NCBI GenBank assembly: GCA_903904815.1
Contig: CAIVDU010000107.1
Coordinates: 1 to 64,000 of the forward strand
From: an uncultured Armatimonadota bacterium
Lineage (GTDB): Bacteria; Armatimonadota; Fimbriimonadia; Fimbriimonadales; Fimbriimonadaceae
Direction of reading: 5' to 3'
DNA: 64,000 bases
Part shown: piece by piece, positions 10,046 to 19,126 of the stretch
How the letters are laid out: each line of letters opens with the position of its first letter
Numbering within the stretch: position 1 is the stretch's first letter
Made by a program: the position numbers and the translations under genes
Notes under the pieces: model-generated
Told to the model about the DNA's origin: nothing
The model's input: the letters and a program-made list of their open reading frames with translations, nothing else
Database searches by the model: none

Positions 10046-11482
10046 TTGGAAGACCTGTTTCTGACTCGGCGCGAGCTTCTCGGCCGAGCGGGAAATGGAT
10101 TTGCCGCACTAGGGCTTATGGGCTTACTGGGTGAAAACGCCCTGGCTTCGGCCGGCGGCGCCGACACCCACCAGATCGCGGATAACCCGTTGGCTCCGCG
10201 TCGGCCACCACTCCCGGCAAAGGCCAAGCGAGTGATTTTCTTGTTCATGAATGGTGGCCCTTCCCAGGTCGATACATTCGACCCGAAGCCGGCGCTTCAG
10301 CGGTACGCTGGACAACCGATCCCCCTTCACCTACCGACCGAACGACGGACCGGATCGGCCTTCCCTTCGCCATTCGGATTCAAAAAGTACGGTCAATCCG
10401 GAATTGAGGTGAGCGATATCTTCCCTCATGTCGCCAAGCATGTGGACGACATGGTGATCATCCGCTCCATGCACGCCGACGTGCCGAATCATGAACCCTC
10501 GTTAATGCTCATGAACTGCGGAGAGTCTCGCATGATCCGGCCCTCGATGGGGTCATGGGTCCTCTATGGATTGGGGACCGAAAATCAAAACCTGCCCGGC
10601 TTCATTTCCATGTGTCCCGGTGGATATCCGATTCAAGAGTCCCAGAACTGGCAGGCCGGGTTCTTACCGGGCGTCCTTGCCGGGACGTATATCGATCCTG
10701 ACCAGACCGACCTTGATAAAATCATCGAGAACATCAAGAACCACTACACACTGCCGAGCGAACAGCGAGCCCAACTTGATCTGGTCCAAAAGCTTAATCG
10801 CAGGCATTTGGCAAAGCGAGAGCATGACGCAGCTCTCGAGTCGAGGGTTCAGTCGTTCGAACTTGCCTATCGCATGCAGACCGAAGCGACCGATGCGTTC
10901 GATGTGAGCAAGGAGTCACCCGCAACCCTCGAGATGTATGGACGAGGGAATTTTGCTCGCCAATGCATCATGGCGCGACGACTCGCGGAACGAGGCGTGC
11001 GATTCATTCAGCTCTATCACGGCGCCGGCCAACCCTGGGATAGTCACGACGACATCGCGATCCAGCACAAGAGCCTAGCCGAGCAATCGGACCAAGCCAT
11101 TGGCGCCTTGCTGACCGACCTTAAGCAGCGAGGAATGTTGGAGGACACGCTGGTCATTTGGGGGGGCGAGTTTGGACGTACGCCAACCGTTGAGTTGCCA
11201 ACTCCCGGATCCAACGCGGGCAAGATGAACGGGAGAGACCACAACCATTACGGATTCACCTATTGGATGGCAGGAGGGGGAGTGAAAAAGGGCACGGTCT
11301 ACGGGGCGACCGACGAATTCGGGTTCGCCGCGACCGAGAGCCCAGTTCACGTCCACGATCTTCACGCCACGATCCTTCATCTGCTCGGATTCGATCACAC
11401 GAAGCTCACCTTCCGGCACGCTGGAAGGGATTATCGCCTGACCGACGTCTACGGCAAGGTCATTCACGACATCGTCGCTTGA
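10046..11482 (+). CDS. DUF1501 family protein, Tat-type signal
   Basis: This protein (478 residues from TTG 10046) starts with TRRELLGRAGNGFAALGL, a twin-arginine signal followed by a hydrophobic stretch, so it is probably exported folded. The body is DUF1501, part of the alkaline-phosphatase-like superfamily (sulfatase-like fold); FMNGGPSQVDTFDPK and WGGEFGRTP are typical family motifs. It follows the DUF1549/DUF1553 gene as in many Planctomycetes and Armatimonadota. The start is uncertain because the frame has no ATG. TTG 10046 has no good ribosome site, while an in-frame ATT at 10019 sits seven bases after GGAG and would add nine residues. It converges with the next gene, leaving only six bases between stop codons. 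Confidence 0.85.
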   Translation: MEDLFLTRRELLGRAGNGFAALGLMGLLGENALASAGGADTHQIADNPLAPRRPPLPAKAKRVIFLFMNGGPSQVDTFDPKPALQRYAGQPIPLHLPTERRTGSAFPSPFGFKKYGQSGIEVSDIFPHVAKHVDDMVIIRSMHADVPNHEPSLMLMNCGESRMIRPSMGSWVLYGLGTENQNLPGFISMCPGGYPIQESQNWQAGFLPGVLAGTYIDPDQTDLDKIIENIKNHYTLPSEQRAQLDLVQKLNRRHLAKREHDAALESRVQSFELAYRMQTEATDAFDVSKESPATLEMYGRGNFARQCIMARRLAERGVRFIQLYHGAGQPWDSHDDIAIQHKSLAEQSDQAIGALLTDLKQRGMLEDTLVIWGGEFGRTPTVELPTPGSNAGKMNGRDHNHYGFTYWMAGGGVKKGTVYGATDEFGFAATESPVHVHDLHATILHLLGFDHTKLTFRHAGRDYRLTDVYGKVIHDIVA

Positions 11483-11488
11483 ACGGAC

Positions 11489-13177
11489 CTACTTCAACGA
11501 ACCTTGTCGGACGACGATCGGTACAAAACCGACCTCCAATCCATGAGGCGGTTTCACCAACAACGCAGGATCCAAAGTTGCCAGTGTTCCGGTAGTGGGT
11601 GCCGCCATGTACTGCTTGTCGAGCGTCCAGTGGGACTGAATTCCTTCGGCGGCCAATTGCAGTCTCGCTTTTTCTTCCGCGGTTAAGTCGGCATCTTGGA
11701 GCGACGGCTGATCGATGAATCGATACCAGTAATAGGTAAGGATGCTGCCGTCGGACAGCTTAGCTTTGAACGGCCCGGCAGCGGGCCCAGGATGAGTCCA
11801 AACACTGTTTCCGCTCTCCGGCGACACGTAGTCCAGGTCTTTCCGCGCCTCCGGGAAGGTGGCTTGCTTGAGCCCGGTTTCGTCGGGCACGGAATCGGCA
11901 GAAACTGCCACCAGTGAATTTCCTTCTTTCTTTGCGTATTCTGGAAACACGCCTTTCCGAACTCCGTTAGCCCAAGGCTGCAGCACTGAGGGATTCCATT
12001 TGAGTCCAAACGTGCTGGAATCGAACGAAACAGTGTCAACCCAGTTGCCTACACTACTGATGAGAGTTTTAGCCTCACCTTGGCGCACTACCAATGGATT
12101 GGCCGTACACGCCGGTCGAATGGCGCCAAGGCTATCGAAGGCGCCGGTCGGCACTTCGCCACCGTTCATCCAGCGCTCGACTTGTGAGTAAAGTGCATCT
12201 TTCGAATAGTGAGTGAGGTTGTGGATCAAGACCGTGTGTCCATCCTTGTCGACGGGGAATTGCAGTCTTGGAATTCGGGTGTAGGATACGCCTTTAGCAT
12301 CAGCAGCCACCATTCGCGGCACCGTGTTGATCTCGATGGCCCCGCCGGTAACGAGGCCAGGACGAGTGTCCAAACCACGGGCCGCCGCTGGCGGGTATTG
12401 CCTTGAAATCCGGCTCCAAGTTGAAGGAGTGTAAAAGGCGACCGGCCCGCGAGCGTTCTGGGTGTTCAAGAAGAGCGTCCAGCATTGGTTTCCGGTTGGG
12501 ACATTTATCCCCGCAGTCGTCGCCTTAGCGCGAGTCAATGGAAGGGCCATCCACGCGTAACCAAGCAGTTCGCCGCAAGTGCCCTTTTTAAATGTAAGCC
12601 CATCGGGAGGGACCAGGATTCGAGAGCTCAATTGAGCGATTCCCATCTTGTCGGCAGCAAGCGCCTTTGCCGACGGGCCACCTCCAAATGCCCAACCCGG
12701 CGTGGAGATCTCATGGTTATAACCATCGTTCGTCCCGTTCATTCGGAACTTCGCGGTGGGCGATCCAAATCGGGTGTTGGCCCAAAAACCAAGCCCCCCT
12801 TCAATGGTCTGGAAAACGTCTCGGTAGCTCGGACCTCGCTCGGGCCAACTGTCCCGTGCCAACGTCCCCTTCGGCAGGAGCGGATAGTTAATCGATCTGT
12901 TTTCCGGAACAATCCAGATCGATGCGAGCCCGATCTGAAAGTCGCTCAGGGGTTTCTCAAGCAGGGGCCAGGCAGTCGCGTAGAGACTCACACCATAGCC
13001 ATATTCAGCCGGAGGAGCAGGCACTCGCATGCTGATATATCCGGCTAGGCCCTGAGACACGAGTTTTGGCGACTGAGGCTGTGCGGCGTCGGCGATCGAA
13101 ATCGCACAGATTGCCATCGGCGTGACGAAGTAAGTGACGGAGAGTCGGAATCGCTTGGAGCGGTGGATTGGGGACAT
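11489..13177 (-). CDS. Secreted protein of unknown family
   Basis: I do not recognise this 562-residue protein. It begins with a charged stretch and a hydrophobic core ending near residue 32 (IADAAQ), which looks like a signal peptide. The mature part is rich in Gly, Pro, Trp and aromatic residues and contains a GTCGELLGYAW segment. No catalytic motif is evident. A beta-rich extracytoplasmic fold is plausible. It lies downstream of the YncE-like gene on the same strand, but a strong terminator at 13304-13329 lies between them, so it is probably transcribed separately. Confidence 0.7.
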   Translation of the reverse strand: MSPIHRSKRFRLSVTYFVTPMAICAISIADAAQPQSPKLVSQGLAGYISMRVPAPPAEYGYGVSLYATAWPLLEKPLSDFQIGLASIWIVPENRSINYPLLPKGTLARDSWPERGPSYRDVFQTIEGGLGFWANTRFGSPTAKFRMNGTNDGYNHEISTPGWAFGGGPSAKALAADKMGIAQLSSRILVPPDGLTFKKGTCGELLGYAWMALPLTRAKATTAGINVPTGNQCWTLFLNTQNARGPVAFYTPSTWSRISRQYPPAAARGLDTRPGLVTGGAIEINTVPRMVAADAKGVSYTRIPRLQFPVDKDGHTVLIHNLTHYSKDALYSQVERWMNGGEVPTGAFDSLGAIRPACTANPLVVRQGEAKTLISSVGNWVDTVSFDSSTFGLKWNPSVLQPWANGVRKGVFPEYAKKEGNSLVAVSADSVPDETGLKQATFPEARKDLDYVSPESGNSVWTHPGPAAGPFKAKLSDGSILTYYWYRFIDQPSLQDADLTAEEKARLQLAAEGIQSHWTLDKQYMAAPTTGTLATLDPALLVKPPHGLEVGFVPIVVRQGSLK

Positions 13178-13303
13178 ATCGAAACAGGCCTACTCTCAGT
13201 CAAGTACCTTTCCTTCGGGACTCGCTGAGCCACCATTTTAAGCCGAAAGGGATCGCAAAGGGTGGATGCGCGCGAGCGGAGAGGAAGACGCCGGAAACTA
13301 AAA

Positions 13304-13329
13304 GTCCCCGACCGCAATCGGTCGGGGAC
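13304..13329 (-). terminator. Rho-independent terminator of the YncE-like gene
   Basis: An 11-bp perfect stem (GTCCCCGACCG / CGGTCGGGGAC) closes on a CAAT loop and is followed on the minus strand by TTTT. It lies 12 bp past the stop codon of the gene at 13342-14373. On the plus strand it is followed by CTTT, so weak bidirectional use is possible. Confidence 0.85.
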
Positions 13330-13341
13330 CTTTCGACAAGC

Positions 13342-14373
13342 TTACTTACCGACAGCGATGATCGAGAACGACCCAGGAACCAATGGGCCTCGTCGTTGGC
13401 CTTCGGCGGCAGGGCCATACTCGGCCGCGATTAGCAGGATCTGCCCCGTCTTGGAGTCCAGCGTAAGGGTCTTTGCCCCCGTCATCGTCTTCACCGTCTG
13501 TTCCACGGCAAAGGTGGTTGGGCTGGTCTCTTTAATCACCGTGAGAGTCCCGTCGCCCTGTGAGCTAAATGCCTCGCCCGTTTTGGGGTTGAACACGACT
13601 CCATCGCATCCGCGTCCGATAGGTAGATCCGCGAGGTACTTGCCGGTCTTGGCATCCAGCATGACCATGACCTGAGGCGTTCGGCAGGCAACGAACAGAA
13701 CTCCGTTCTTCGCATCCAACGCGAGACCAGCGTTTCCGCCACCTTTACCGCCAAGGGAGTAAGTCTCGGTCACCTTCATGGTCTTGGCATCGACCACGGC
13801 AACACTGTCCTTGTCTTCGATATCCACGTAGATCTTCCCTTTGCCATCGGCGGCAGCCTGCTCCGGCGCGCCACCCAGGTCGATAGTTCCGAGGACATTG
13901 CCGGTTGCCGCATCGATCACCGTCGCGTTGGGAGCACTATGGCTGAAGATGTAGGTGCGGTGATTGAAATTGTCGTTGAGAATGCCATCCGGCCGGCCAT
14001 CCACGTCAATCGTCTTGATCGGAGCGAGCGTCTTCGTGTCCCACATAGCGACTGGTTTGCTCGAAGCGAAGCCGTGGTGACTCGCCGCATCGGTGGCAGC
14101 GCCACGGGCGTTGGTATTGGCAATCTCGCCAGCCGCGTCAAGCGTATCGAGATTGAACACCGAGACTCTTGCCGAAGATCCCCCTCGGGCCACATACAAT
14201 CGACGACCGGCGCTATCGGCGTAGACATAGTCGAATCCACCCTCGCCTCCCGCTTTTACGGTTCGGATGACATGGTAAGGTCCGTCTCGAAGAGGTGCAT
14301 TAGTTTGTGCCGGTGCACCAACGGACAACAAAAGGGCAAAACCGACGATGGCGGGCATAGAAAATAGGTGCAT
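13342..14373 (-). CDS. YncE-like secreted beta-propeller protein
   Basis: A signal peptide (about 1-22) is followed by repeated seven-bladed propeller signatures of the YncE/NHL-like type, such as VFNLDTLDAAGEI, TIDVDGRPDGIL, VVDAKTMKVTETY and VMLDAKTGKYLADL, over the full 343 residues. Such proteins are usually extracytoplasmic binding or scaffold proteins with no proven catalytic activity. GAGAGG lies about six bases before ATG 14373. A strong terminator follows, so it is probably monocistronic. The threonine-aldolase-like gene is divergent with about 120 bp between them. Confidence 0.85.
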   Translation of the reverse strand: MHLFSMPAIVGFALLLSVGAPAQTNAPLRDGPYHVIRTVKAGGEGGFDYVYADSAGRRLYVARGGSSARVSVFNLDTLDAAGEIANTNARGAATDAASHHGFASSKPVAMWDTKTLAPIKTIDVDGRPDGILNDNFNHRTYIFSHSAPNATVIDAATGNVLGTIDLGGAPEQAAADGKGKIYVDIEDKDSVAVVDAKTMKVTETYSLGGKGGGNAGLALDAKNGVLFVACRTPQVMVMLDAKTGKYLADLPIGRGCDGVVFNPKTGEAFSSQGDGTLTVIKETSPTTFAVEQTVKTMTGAKTLTLDSKTGQILLIAAEYGPAAEGQRRGPLVPGSFSIIAVGK

Positions 14374-14495
14374 AGGAGTCCTCTCTTTTGACAGGCTAGA
14401 CGTACAGTTTAGCTGGCTGCTCTCTTAAGATCTTACAAGGATAGAACATTGAACCGCCCCAAGCTCCCGCACCATCCGGTTAAGATTTGTGTTCC

Positions 14496-15578
14496 ATGAC
14501 CCCAGAAGATTTCACTCAAGTCGTCTCCCAGTGCACGCACTTCTTGAACGACCACTATCCAAGGACGGTCCGACAGCGGCTTGAGACCATTATCGAGAGC
14601 CCTCATTCCGAATTACGTCGCGATGCCTACGGGAAAGGCGGCTTCGTCAATGTGCTCGAGTCAGAGATCGCGGAACTGATGGGCAAGGAGGCCGCCGTGT
14701 ACATGCCGAGTGGAACAATGGCTCAGCAGATCGCTCTCCGGATTTGGTCGGACCGAGCCCAAAACAAATCGGTTGCGTTCCACCCCTTATGCCACCTGCA
14801 GATTCACGAACATATGGCCTACCAGGAGCTTCATCATCTTGAAGCCGTCCTGCTGGGTGAACCGGATCGCTTATTCACGAGCGAAGACTTAGCGACCGTT
14901 AACCATCCCCTCGCGGCTCTCCTGATTGAATTGCCCCAGCGGGAGATCGGAGGTTCGCTGCCGACTTGGCAGGAACTCGAGGCGATCACCCAACTTGCAA
15001 AGTCTAAGGGAACCAAACTGCATCTCGACGGAGCCCGCCTTTGGGAGTGCGGTCCGTACTACGAACGCTCCTACAAAGAGATCGTGGCCGACTTTGATTC
15101 AGTCTACGTGTCGTTTTACAAGGTGCTTTCCGGCTTACCGGGGGCCGCGTTAGCGGGACCTGCCGACTTTATCGAGGAAGCGCGAATCTGGATGAGAAGA
15201 CATGGTGGAAATCTTCATATGGCTTCGCCAGGCGCCGTCTCCGCGAAGCTGGGACTTGAAACCTACCTGCCCCGAATCCCGTTGTACGTAACGAAGGCAT
15301 CAGAAGTCGCGGCAATCCTGAATCGGTTTTCGGGAGTAAGGGTAGTTCCTGAGCAACCGAAGACGAACATGATGCACGTGCGTTTCGAGGCTTCAGCCGA
15401 AAAGGTCATGGACGCGGTCGGCCAGATTGCCGCTCGAGAAAAGTGCCTCCTCTTCGGTTGGGCCCGGCCCGAAAACGACGGTTCTCGTGTGGAACTTTGG
15501 ATCGGAGACGCGGGACTGGACATTCCGCAAGAGCGCCTAGAATCTCTTTTTTCCGAGCTCATCCGTTCGTTAACCTAA
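14496..15578 (+). CDS. PLP-dependent threonine aldolase / beta-eliminating lyase family enzyme
   Basis: The protein (360 residues) has fold-type I PLP enzyme features: a YMPSGTMAQQIA cofactor-phosphate region near 70-80, LHLDGARLW with the pyridine-nitrogen aspartate D178, and the Schiff-base lysine K209 in SFYKVLSGLPG. Family members cleave L-threonine or L-allo-threonine to glycine and acetaldehyde, or perform related beta-eliminations; specificity cannot be read here. ATG 14496 is preferred over TTG 14487, three codons upstream. It is convergent with the sugar isomerase-like gene and shows no operon partner. Confidence 0.85.
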   Translation: MTPEDFTQVVSQCTHFLNDHYPRTVRQRLETIIESPHSELRRDAYGKGGFVNVLESEIAELMGKEAAVYMPSGTMAQQIALRIWSDRAQNKSVAFHPLCHLQIHEHMAYQELHHLEAVLLGEPDRLFTSEDLATVNHPLAALLIELPQREIGGSLPTWQELEAITQLAKSKGTKLHLDGARLWECGPYYERSYKEIVADFDSVYVSFYKVLSGLPGAALAGPADFIEEARIWMRRHGGNLHMASPGAVSAKLGLETYLPRIPLYVTKASEVAAILNRFSGVRVVPEQPKTNMMHVRFEASAEKVMDAVGQIAAREKCLLFGWARPENDGSRVELWIGDAGLDIPQERLESLFSELIRSLT

Positions 15579-15624
15579 TGAATTGAATTTCGGATACAAA
15601 CTCTGGGACCTGCCAAAGACTTAT

Positions 15625-16455
15625 TCACGAAGGACCCTGCATCTTCAGGAGTTGGTACCTGGATTCTCGTAGCGCTTCGTTGGTGTCCTTCCCATAGCCC
15701 CCGGACTTCGGAAGCCCGCCGACCTCGAGAATTCCGAATCCCCTGAATCCGCGATCCCACACTTCGTTCATGAGCAAGCTAAAAACAATGGAGCCTTCCC
15801 CAATAGGAAGGTGATAATTCAGCTCAGGTAAAGGCGTATCCGAGATATGCAGCATCGACATCCGCGGCACGAATTGCAGATAGTCCACCCACTGGTTTTG
15901 AGGGGTATGGTTCAGGTCCCAAACGAGTCCCAAGCCATTCACCTTGTCGAGCATCGCTGCAACCGATTCTGGCGAGGCGAACAGCCCTAAGTCGGGTTCA
16001 TTGTGCTCAAAGCCGAATTTGAATCCATGCTCTCCGGCCAACTTAACTGCTTTCAGGAATTCGTCGAGAAGGCTCGATTCAAATTCGGAGTAGTCGGCTC
16101 TTGCGAAAGTCGGAACCAGGTGCCAATGGACATGAACACAAGGAAGGGCGGTGATCGCTGGCAAATTGGCCATTAAGACCTGATAGGGAGACTGACCAGC
16201 GTCAGTCAGCCCCTTGCCATCGACACGAATGACCATTTCCATCACGGCTGCGATGTCTCTCTCAGTAAGTGCAGTTGAAACTTCATCAAGCGATGCGCCG
16301 AGTTGGACTTCCTCCAGTCCAAACTCCTGACCGTAAAACTGCACCACAGAAAATCGTTCTCGCCAGGCAAACTCGATCTCGCTGAGGGCCGGCAGAAACG
16401 CATTTGAGCGCCTTCTGGCTCCAAATCCAAGCCCAATACCATCCCTAGAGAACAT
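15625..16455 (-). CDS. Sugar phosphate isomerase/epimerase-like TIM-barrel protein
   Basis: The 276-residue product resembles the AP-endonuclease family 2 / xylose-isomerase-like TIM barrel. Expected metal or substrate residues lie in VHVHWHLVP, FGFEHNEPD, GLVWDLNHTP and MLHISDTP, plus a C-terminal GILEVGG strand. Members isomerise or epimerise sugars and inositols; the substrate here is unknown. I place the start at ATG 16455; reading back to 16518 adds 21 residues of non-family character. A 217-bp divergent spacer separates it from the M4 protease. Confidence 0.75.
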   Translation of the reverse strand: MFSRDGIGLGFGARRRSNAFLPALSEIEFAWRERFSVVQFYGQEFGLEEVQLGASLDEVSTALTERDIAAVMEMVIRVDGKGLTDAGQSPYQVLMANLPAITALPCVHVHWHLVPTFARADYSEFESSLLDEFLKAVKLAGEHGFKFGFEHNEPDLGLFASPESVAAMLDKVNGLGLVWDLNHTPQNQWVDYLQFVPRMSMLHISDTPLPELNYHLPIGEGSIVFSLLMNEVWDRGFRGFGILEVGGLPKSGGYGKDTNEALRESRYQLLKMQGPS

Positions 16456-16672
16456 AGGGAGACTATAGACTCTTGGGCCGTCACGCTTCCGGGCCTCGCA
16501 GACGCGGTGAGGTTTCACGGATCACATTTACAAGCTCAGTGATGCGCGCGACCTAATCGACACGGTAAACCGGTCCCAGACGTTGTTCCCCCTCATCGGT
16601 CAAGGACACAAGAAGTATTACCGAAAAAGATACTCACTCCCCGACACTTACTCCTATATAATCACAATAGAC

Positions 16673-17743
16673 ATGTGCACACAACAACGCAACCCGATTT
16701 ATTGCATCATACCGCCGCACCTTTTGAGGCACCTTGCCCAAAGTGAAGACCCAAAGCTACGCGAGTTAGCTCTCAGAACGCTCTCGGTCGACGCCACCGT
16801 ACGTTTGGCTCGGGCGACAACGTCCAGTGATTCAGTTCCAGCCAACCTTCAAGCGTTGGCTGCGGGCACCGCACCCGCACCAAAGCGGTCGATCTATGAC
16901 AATCAGCACCAGGCCTCACTTGTCCGAAACCTCGTGCGGACTGAAGGCCAGCCGCCCGTCGCCGACCAAGCCGTCAACCAGGCCTTTGATGGGCTCGGTG
17001 CGACCTTTGACTTCTACTGGACAATATTCCGGCGCAATAGTATCGACAATGCCGGGCTTCCGATGGACGCCTACGTGCACTTTCAAACCGGTTACGACAA
17101 CGCCTTTTGGGATGGCCACGAAATGGTGTTCGGAGATGGCAACGGAATCATCTTTACCGAATTTACGGGGGCGCTGGACGTCATTGGCCACGAGTTGACC
17201 CATGGCGTGACCGGCAATGAAGCCAACCTCAAGTATCTGGGTCAATCGGGAGCCCTAAACGAGTCGATCTCCGATGTGTTCGGCTCCATGATCAAACAAT
17301 ATGCGCTCAAACAGACGACGGCAACCGCCGATTGGCTGATCGGAAAGGGGATCTTGGCGAAGGACATCAATGGCGTCGCGCTGCGCTCCATGAAAGCCCC
17401 CGGAACTGCGTACGACGATCCCAAACTGGGCGGCAAGGACCCACAGCCCGCCAATATGGCCAACTATCTCCAGACGACACAGGATAATGGCGGCGTACAC
17501 ATCAACTCTGGCATTCCGAATCTCGCTTTTTACTTGGTGGCAGCGGCTCTTGGGGGCAATTCGTGGGATGAGGCGGGCGTGATCTGGTACGACACCATCC
17601 GGGATAAATCGCTCACTTCAACGGCGACATTCTCCGACTTTGGACGCCTGACTTGGAAAAACGCTGGCCATCGTTACGGCTCGACAAGCCCCCAAGCTCA
17701 AGCGGTGAAGGACGCTTGGAATCAAGTTGGCGTAGTATTTTGA
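16673..17743 (+). CDS. Protealysin-like M4 metalloprotease (thermolysin family)
   Basis: This 356-residue protein has no classical signal peptide. It has a short protealysin-type propeptide (CIIPPHLLRHLA, residues 11-22; the IIPPHLL box is a hallmark of protealysin-like precursors) instead of the long thermolysin propeptide. The zinc site is H173-E174-x2-H177 (GHELTHGVT) with E197 (NESISD) as third ligand, and H276 (GGVHINSG) as transition-state histidine. Serratia protealysin is about 341 residues, so length fits. Protealysin-like proteases are cytoplasmic or exported by unknown routes. The gene is followed after four bases by an emfourin-like inhibitor, strongly suggesting a protease-inhibitor operon. 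ATG 16673 fits the propeptide; the frame is open further upstream from 16583. Confidence 0.9.
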   Translation: MCTQQRNPIYCIIPPHLLRHLAQSEDPKLRELALRTLSVDATVRLARATTSSDSVPANLQALAAGTAPAPKRSIYDNQHQASLVRNLVRTEGQPPVADQAVNQAFDGLGATFDFYWTIFRRNSIDNAGLPMDAYVHFQTGYDNAFWDGHEMVFGDGNGIIFTEFTGALDVIGHELTHGVTGNEANLKYLGQSGALNESISDVFGSMIKQYALKQTTATADWLIGKGILAKDINGVALRSMKAPGTAYDDPKLGGKDPQPANMANYLQTTQDNGGVHINSGIPNLAFYLVAAALGGNSWDEAGVIWYDTIRDKSLTSTATFSDFGRLTWKNAGHRYGSTSPQAQAVKDAWNQVGVVF

Positions 17744-17747
17744 AGGT

Positions 17748-18053
17748 ATGACTCTCCGAGCATCGAAGACCGGGGGATTGTTTTTCAACGCGAACGCCGA
17801 GGTCGAGTCGTCGATTCACGATGTCGATCTCAGCGTCGCTGACAAAGCAACACTCGAAGGGCTGATCGCGGCGTCTGGATTAGGGCAGAACGCCTCGATC
17901 GTCTCGCCAACCCGTCCGGGTTCGGGCGACATGAGAACTTATCGCGTAGCCGTCGAAGACGGGTCTCATTCCGCGGACATGTCCTTCGACGACCTTGAGT
18001 CCAACCCGGCGAAAAAGGCGCTGTTCGACTTTGTCAAACAACACGCGAGGTGA
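17748..18053 (+). CDS. Emfourin-like protealysin inhibitor
   Basis: This 101-residue cytoplasmic-type protein lacks a signal peptide. Its pattern MTLRASKTGGLFFN..., a central YRVAVEDGSHSADMSF and a C-terminal LFDFVKQ helix matches emfourin, the small proteinaceous inhibitor encoded next to protealysin-like proteases. The ATG is four bases after the protease stop and GAAGG, overlapping that stop, is its ribosome site, so the two are translationally linked. The expected role is a tight-binding block of the protease until release, or self-protection. Recognition is by sequence pattern plus context; no alignment was run. Confidence 0.75.
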   Translation: MTLRASKTGGLFFNANAEVESSIHDVDLSVADKATLEGLIAASGLGQNASIVSPTRPGSGDMRTYRVAVEDGSHSADMSFDDLESNPAKKALFDFVKQHAR

Positions 18054-18146
18054 TTTCGATTATTCGCGCGGCACGACTGTTACATCGATTACGGTTGGAG
18101 CTCAGTCCGTCCCCAACAAAATATGCCGTATCATAGTCAGTGCTTC

Positions 18147-18881
18147 ATGGTTACTTTCAAGTATTCCCACGTCGGTTCCGCTCTCCTAGTGCTCGTGGCA
18201 ACCGCAATGGGCAGTCCCCGTTCGGAAGCTCCAAAACACCTTGGAGTGGCCGAGACGTTAGTGGAGAACCTGCAAAATGCCAAGCTAAACGTCTACGGCG
18301 GAGGCAAGAGGCATATCGACTGGGAACCAGAGAAGTGCTCGGCGCGTACGGTCTGCTGCAGCTTTGTCACACTGCTCTTCCAGCACACCTACGGGTGGAG
18401 TAACGACGATTTTAACGGATGGATGCAGTCCACCAACCCAGAGGCCGACGCCTACCACGACGCAGTCGTCGCAGAAAACGGATTCAAGCGGATTAAGAAG
18501 GTCAATCACCTCGAACCGGGAGACATACTTGCGGTCAAGTACACCGACGGGCATGTCAGCCGCAATGGAGTGGTCGACACCGGACATGTGATGCTGGTAG
18601 CGAACAAGCCGCACCGGATCAAAGAGCATGGGCCGCTGGTCCCGGACACGAAACAGTTCATAGTAGAGGTCATCGACTCCTCAGCTTCAGGGCACGGGCC
18701 TCGCGATACACGTCATCGGGACGACGGAAGTTTCACGGGAGGAATCGGGCGTGGCGAGTTCCGGATCTATACCAATGCCGATGACGAGATGGTGGGATAT
18801 GCCTGGAGCAACGGCTCGAAGTCGGAATACGAAAGCTCGCCATCACGGGACTTGGTTGCTGGCCGATTGACCAAGCAATAA
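18147..18881 (+). CDS. Secreted NlpC/P60-like cysteine peptidase or amidase (putative)
   Basis: The 244-residue product has a hydrophobic N-terminal segment (SALLVLVATAMGS), so it is likely exported or anchored. A papain-like hydrolase layout is suggested by a cysteine at the start of a helix (TVCCSFVTLLFQHTYGW), a strand preceded by LEPGDILAVKY and a histidine in DTGHVMLVANKP. This resembles NlpC/P60-type peptidoglycan peptidases, but the match is only at motif level. It lies about 70-90 bp after the emfourin-like gene on the same strand and could belong to the same unit. An alternative start at 18123 adds eight residues. Confidence 0.6.
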   Translation: MVTFKYSHVGSALLVLVATAMGSPRSEAPKHLGVAETLVENLQNAKLNVYGGGKRHIDWEPEKCSARTVCCSFVTLLFQHTYGWSNDDFNGWMQSTNPEADAYHDAVVAENGFKRIKKVNHLEPGDILAVKYTDGHVSRNGVVDTGHVMLVANKPHRIKEHGPLVPDTKQFIVEVIDSSASGHGPRDTRHRDDGSFTGGIGRGEFRIYTNADDEMVGYAWSNGSKSEYESSPSRDLVAGRLTKQ

Positions 18882-18885
18882 ACAT

Positions 18886-18904
18886 CCGTTTTACGGCGAA
18901 ACGG
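18886..18904 (+). terminator. Weak hairpin after the NlpC/P60-like gene
   Basis: CCGTTT and AAACGG form a 6-bp stem around a 7-base loop five bases past the stop codon. There is no T-run, so this is only a possible terminator or 3' stabiliser. Confidence 0.25.
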
Positions 18905-19126
18905 GTGGCGTGGGCGTGGCTGGATACCCCCTCAATCGATGCGTGTCTTTGCGCCGGGGCTCAGTTGAGGTGCTCGCTGAGAACTCCTCGCACTCAATTC
19001 CACTGAGCTTTTAGGAAGACTATGCGTCTATAGATCAGGCTCCATGCATATGACCTGTGTCGACATTTTGATATCTTCGCGATTCTGCACAGGGATTCGT
19101 GGCGGCGACACTACAATGCATGGCAG

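Noticed and set aside
19054-19093. CCTGTG/CACAGG inverted repeat upstream of the hybrid kinase
   Set aside because: Only 6 bp with a 28-bp spacer, expected by chance in a window this long.
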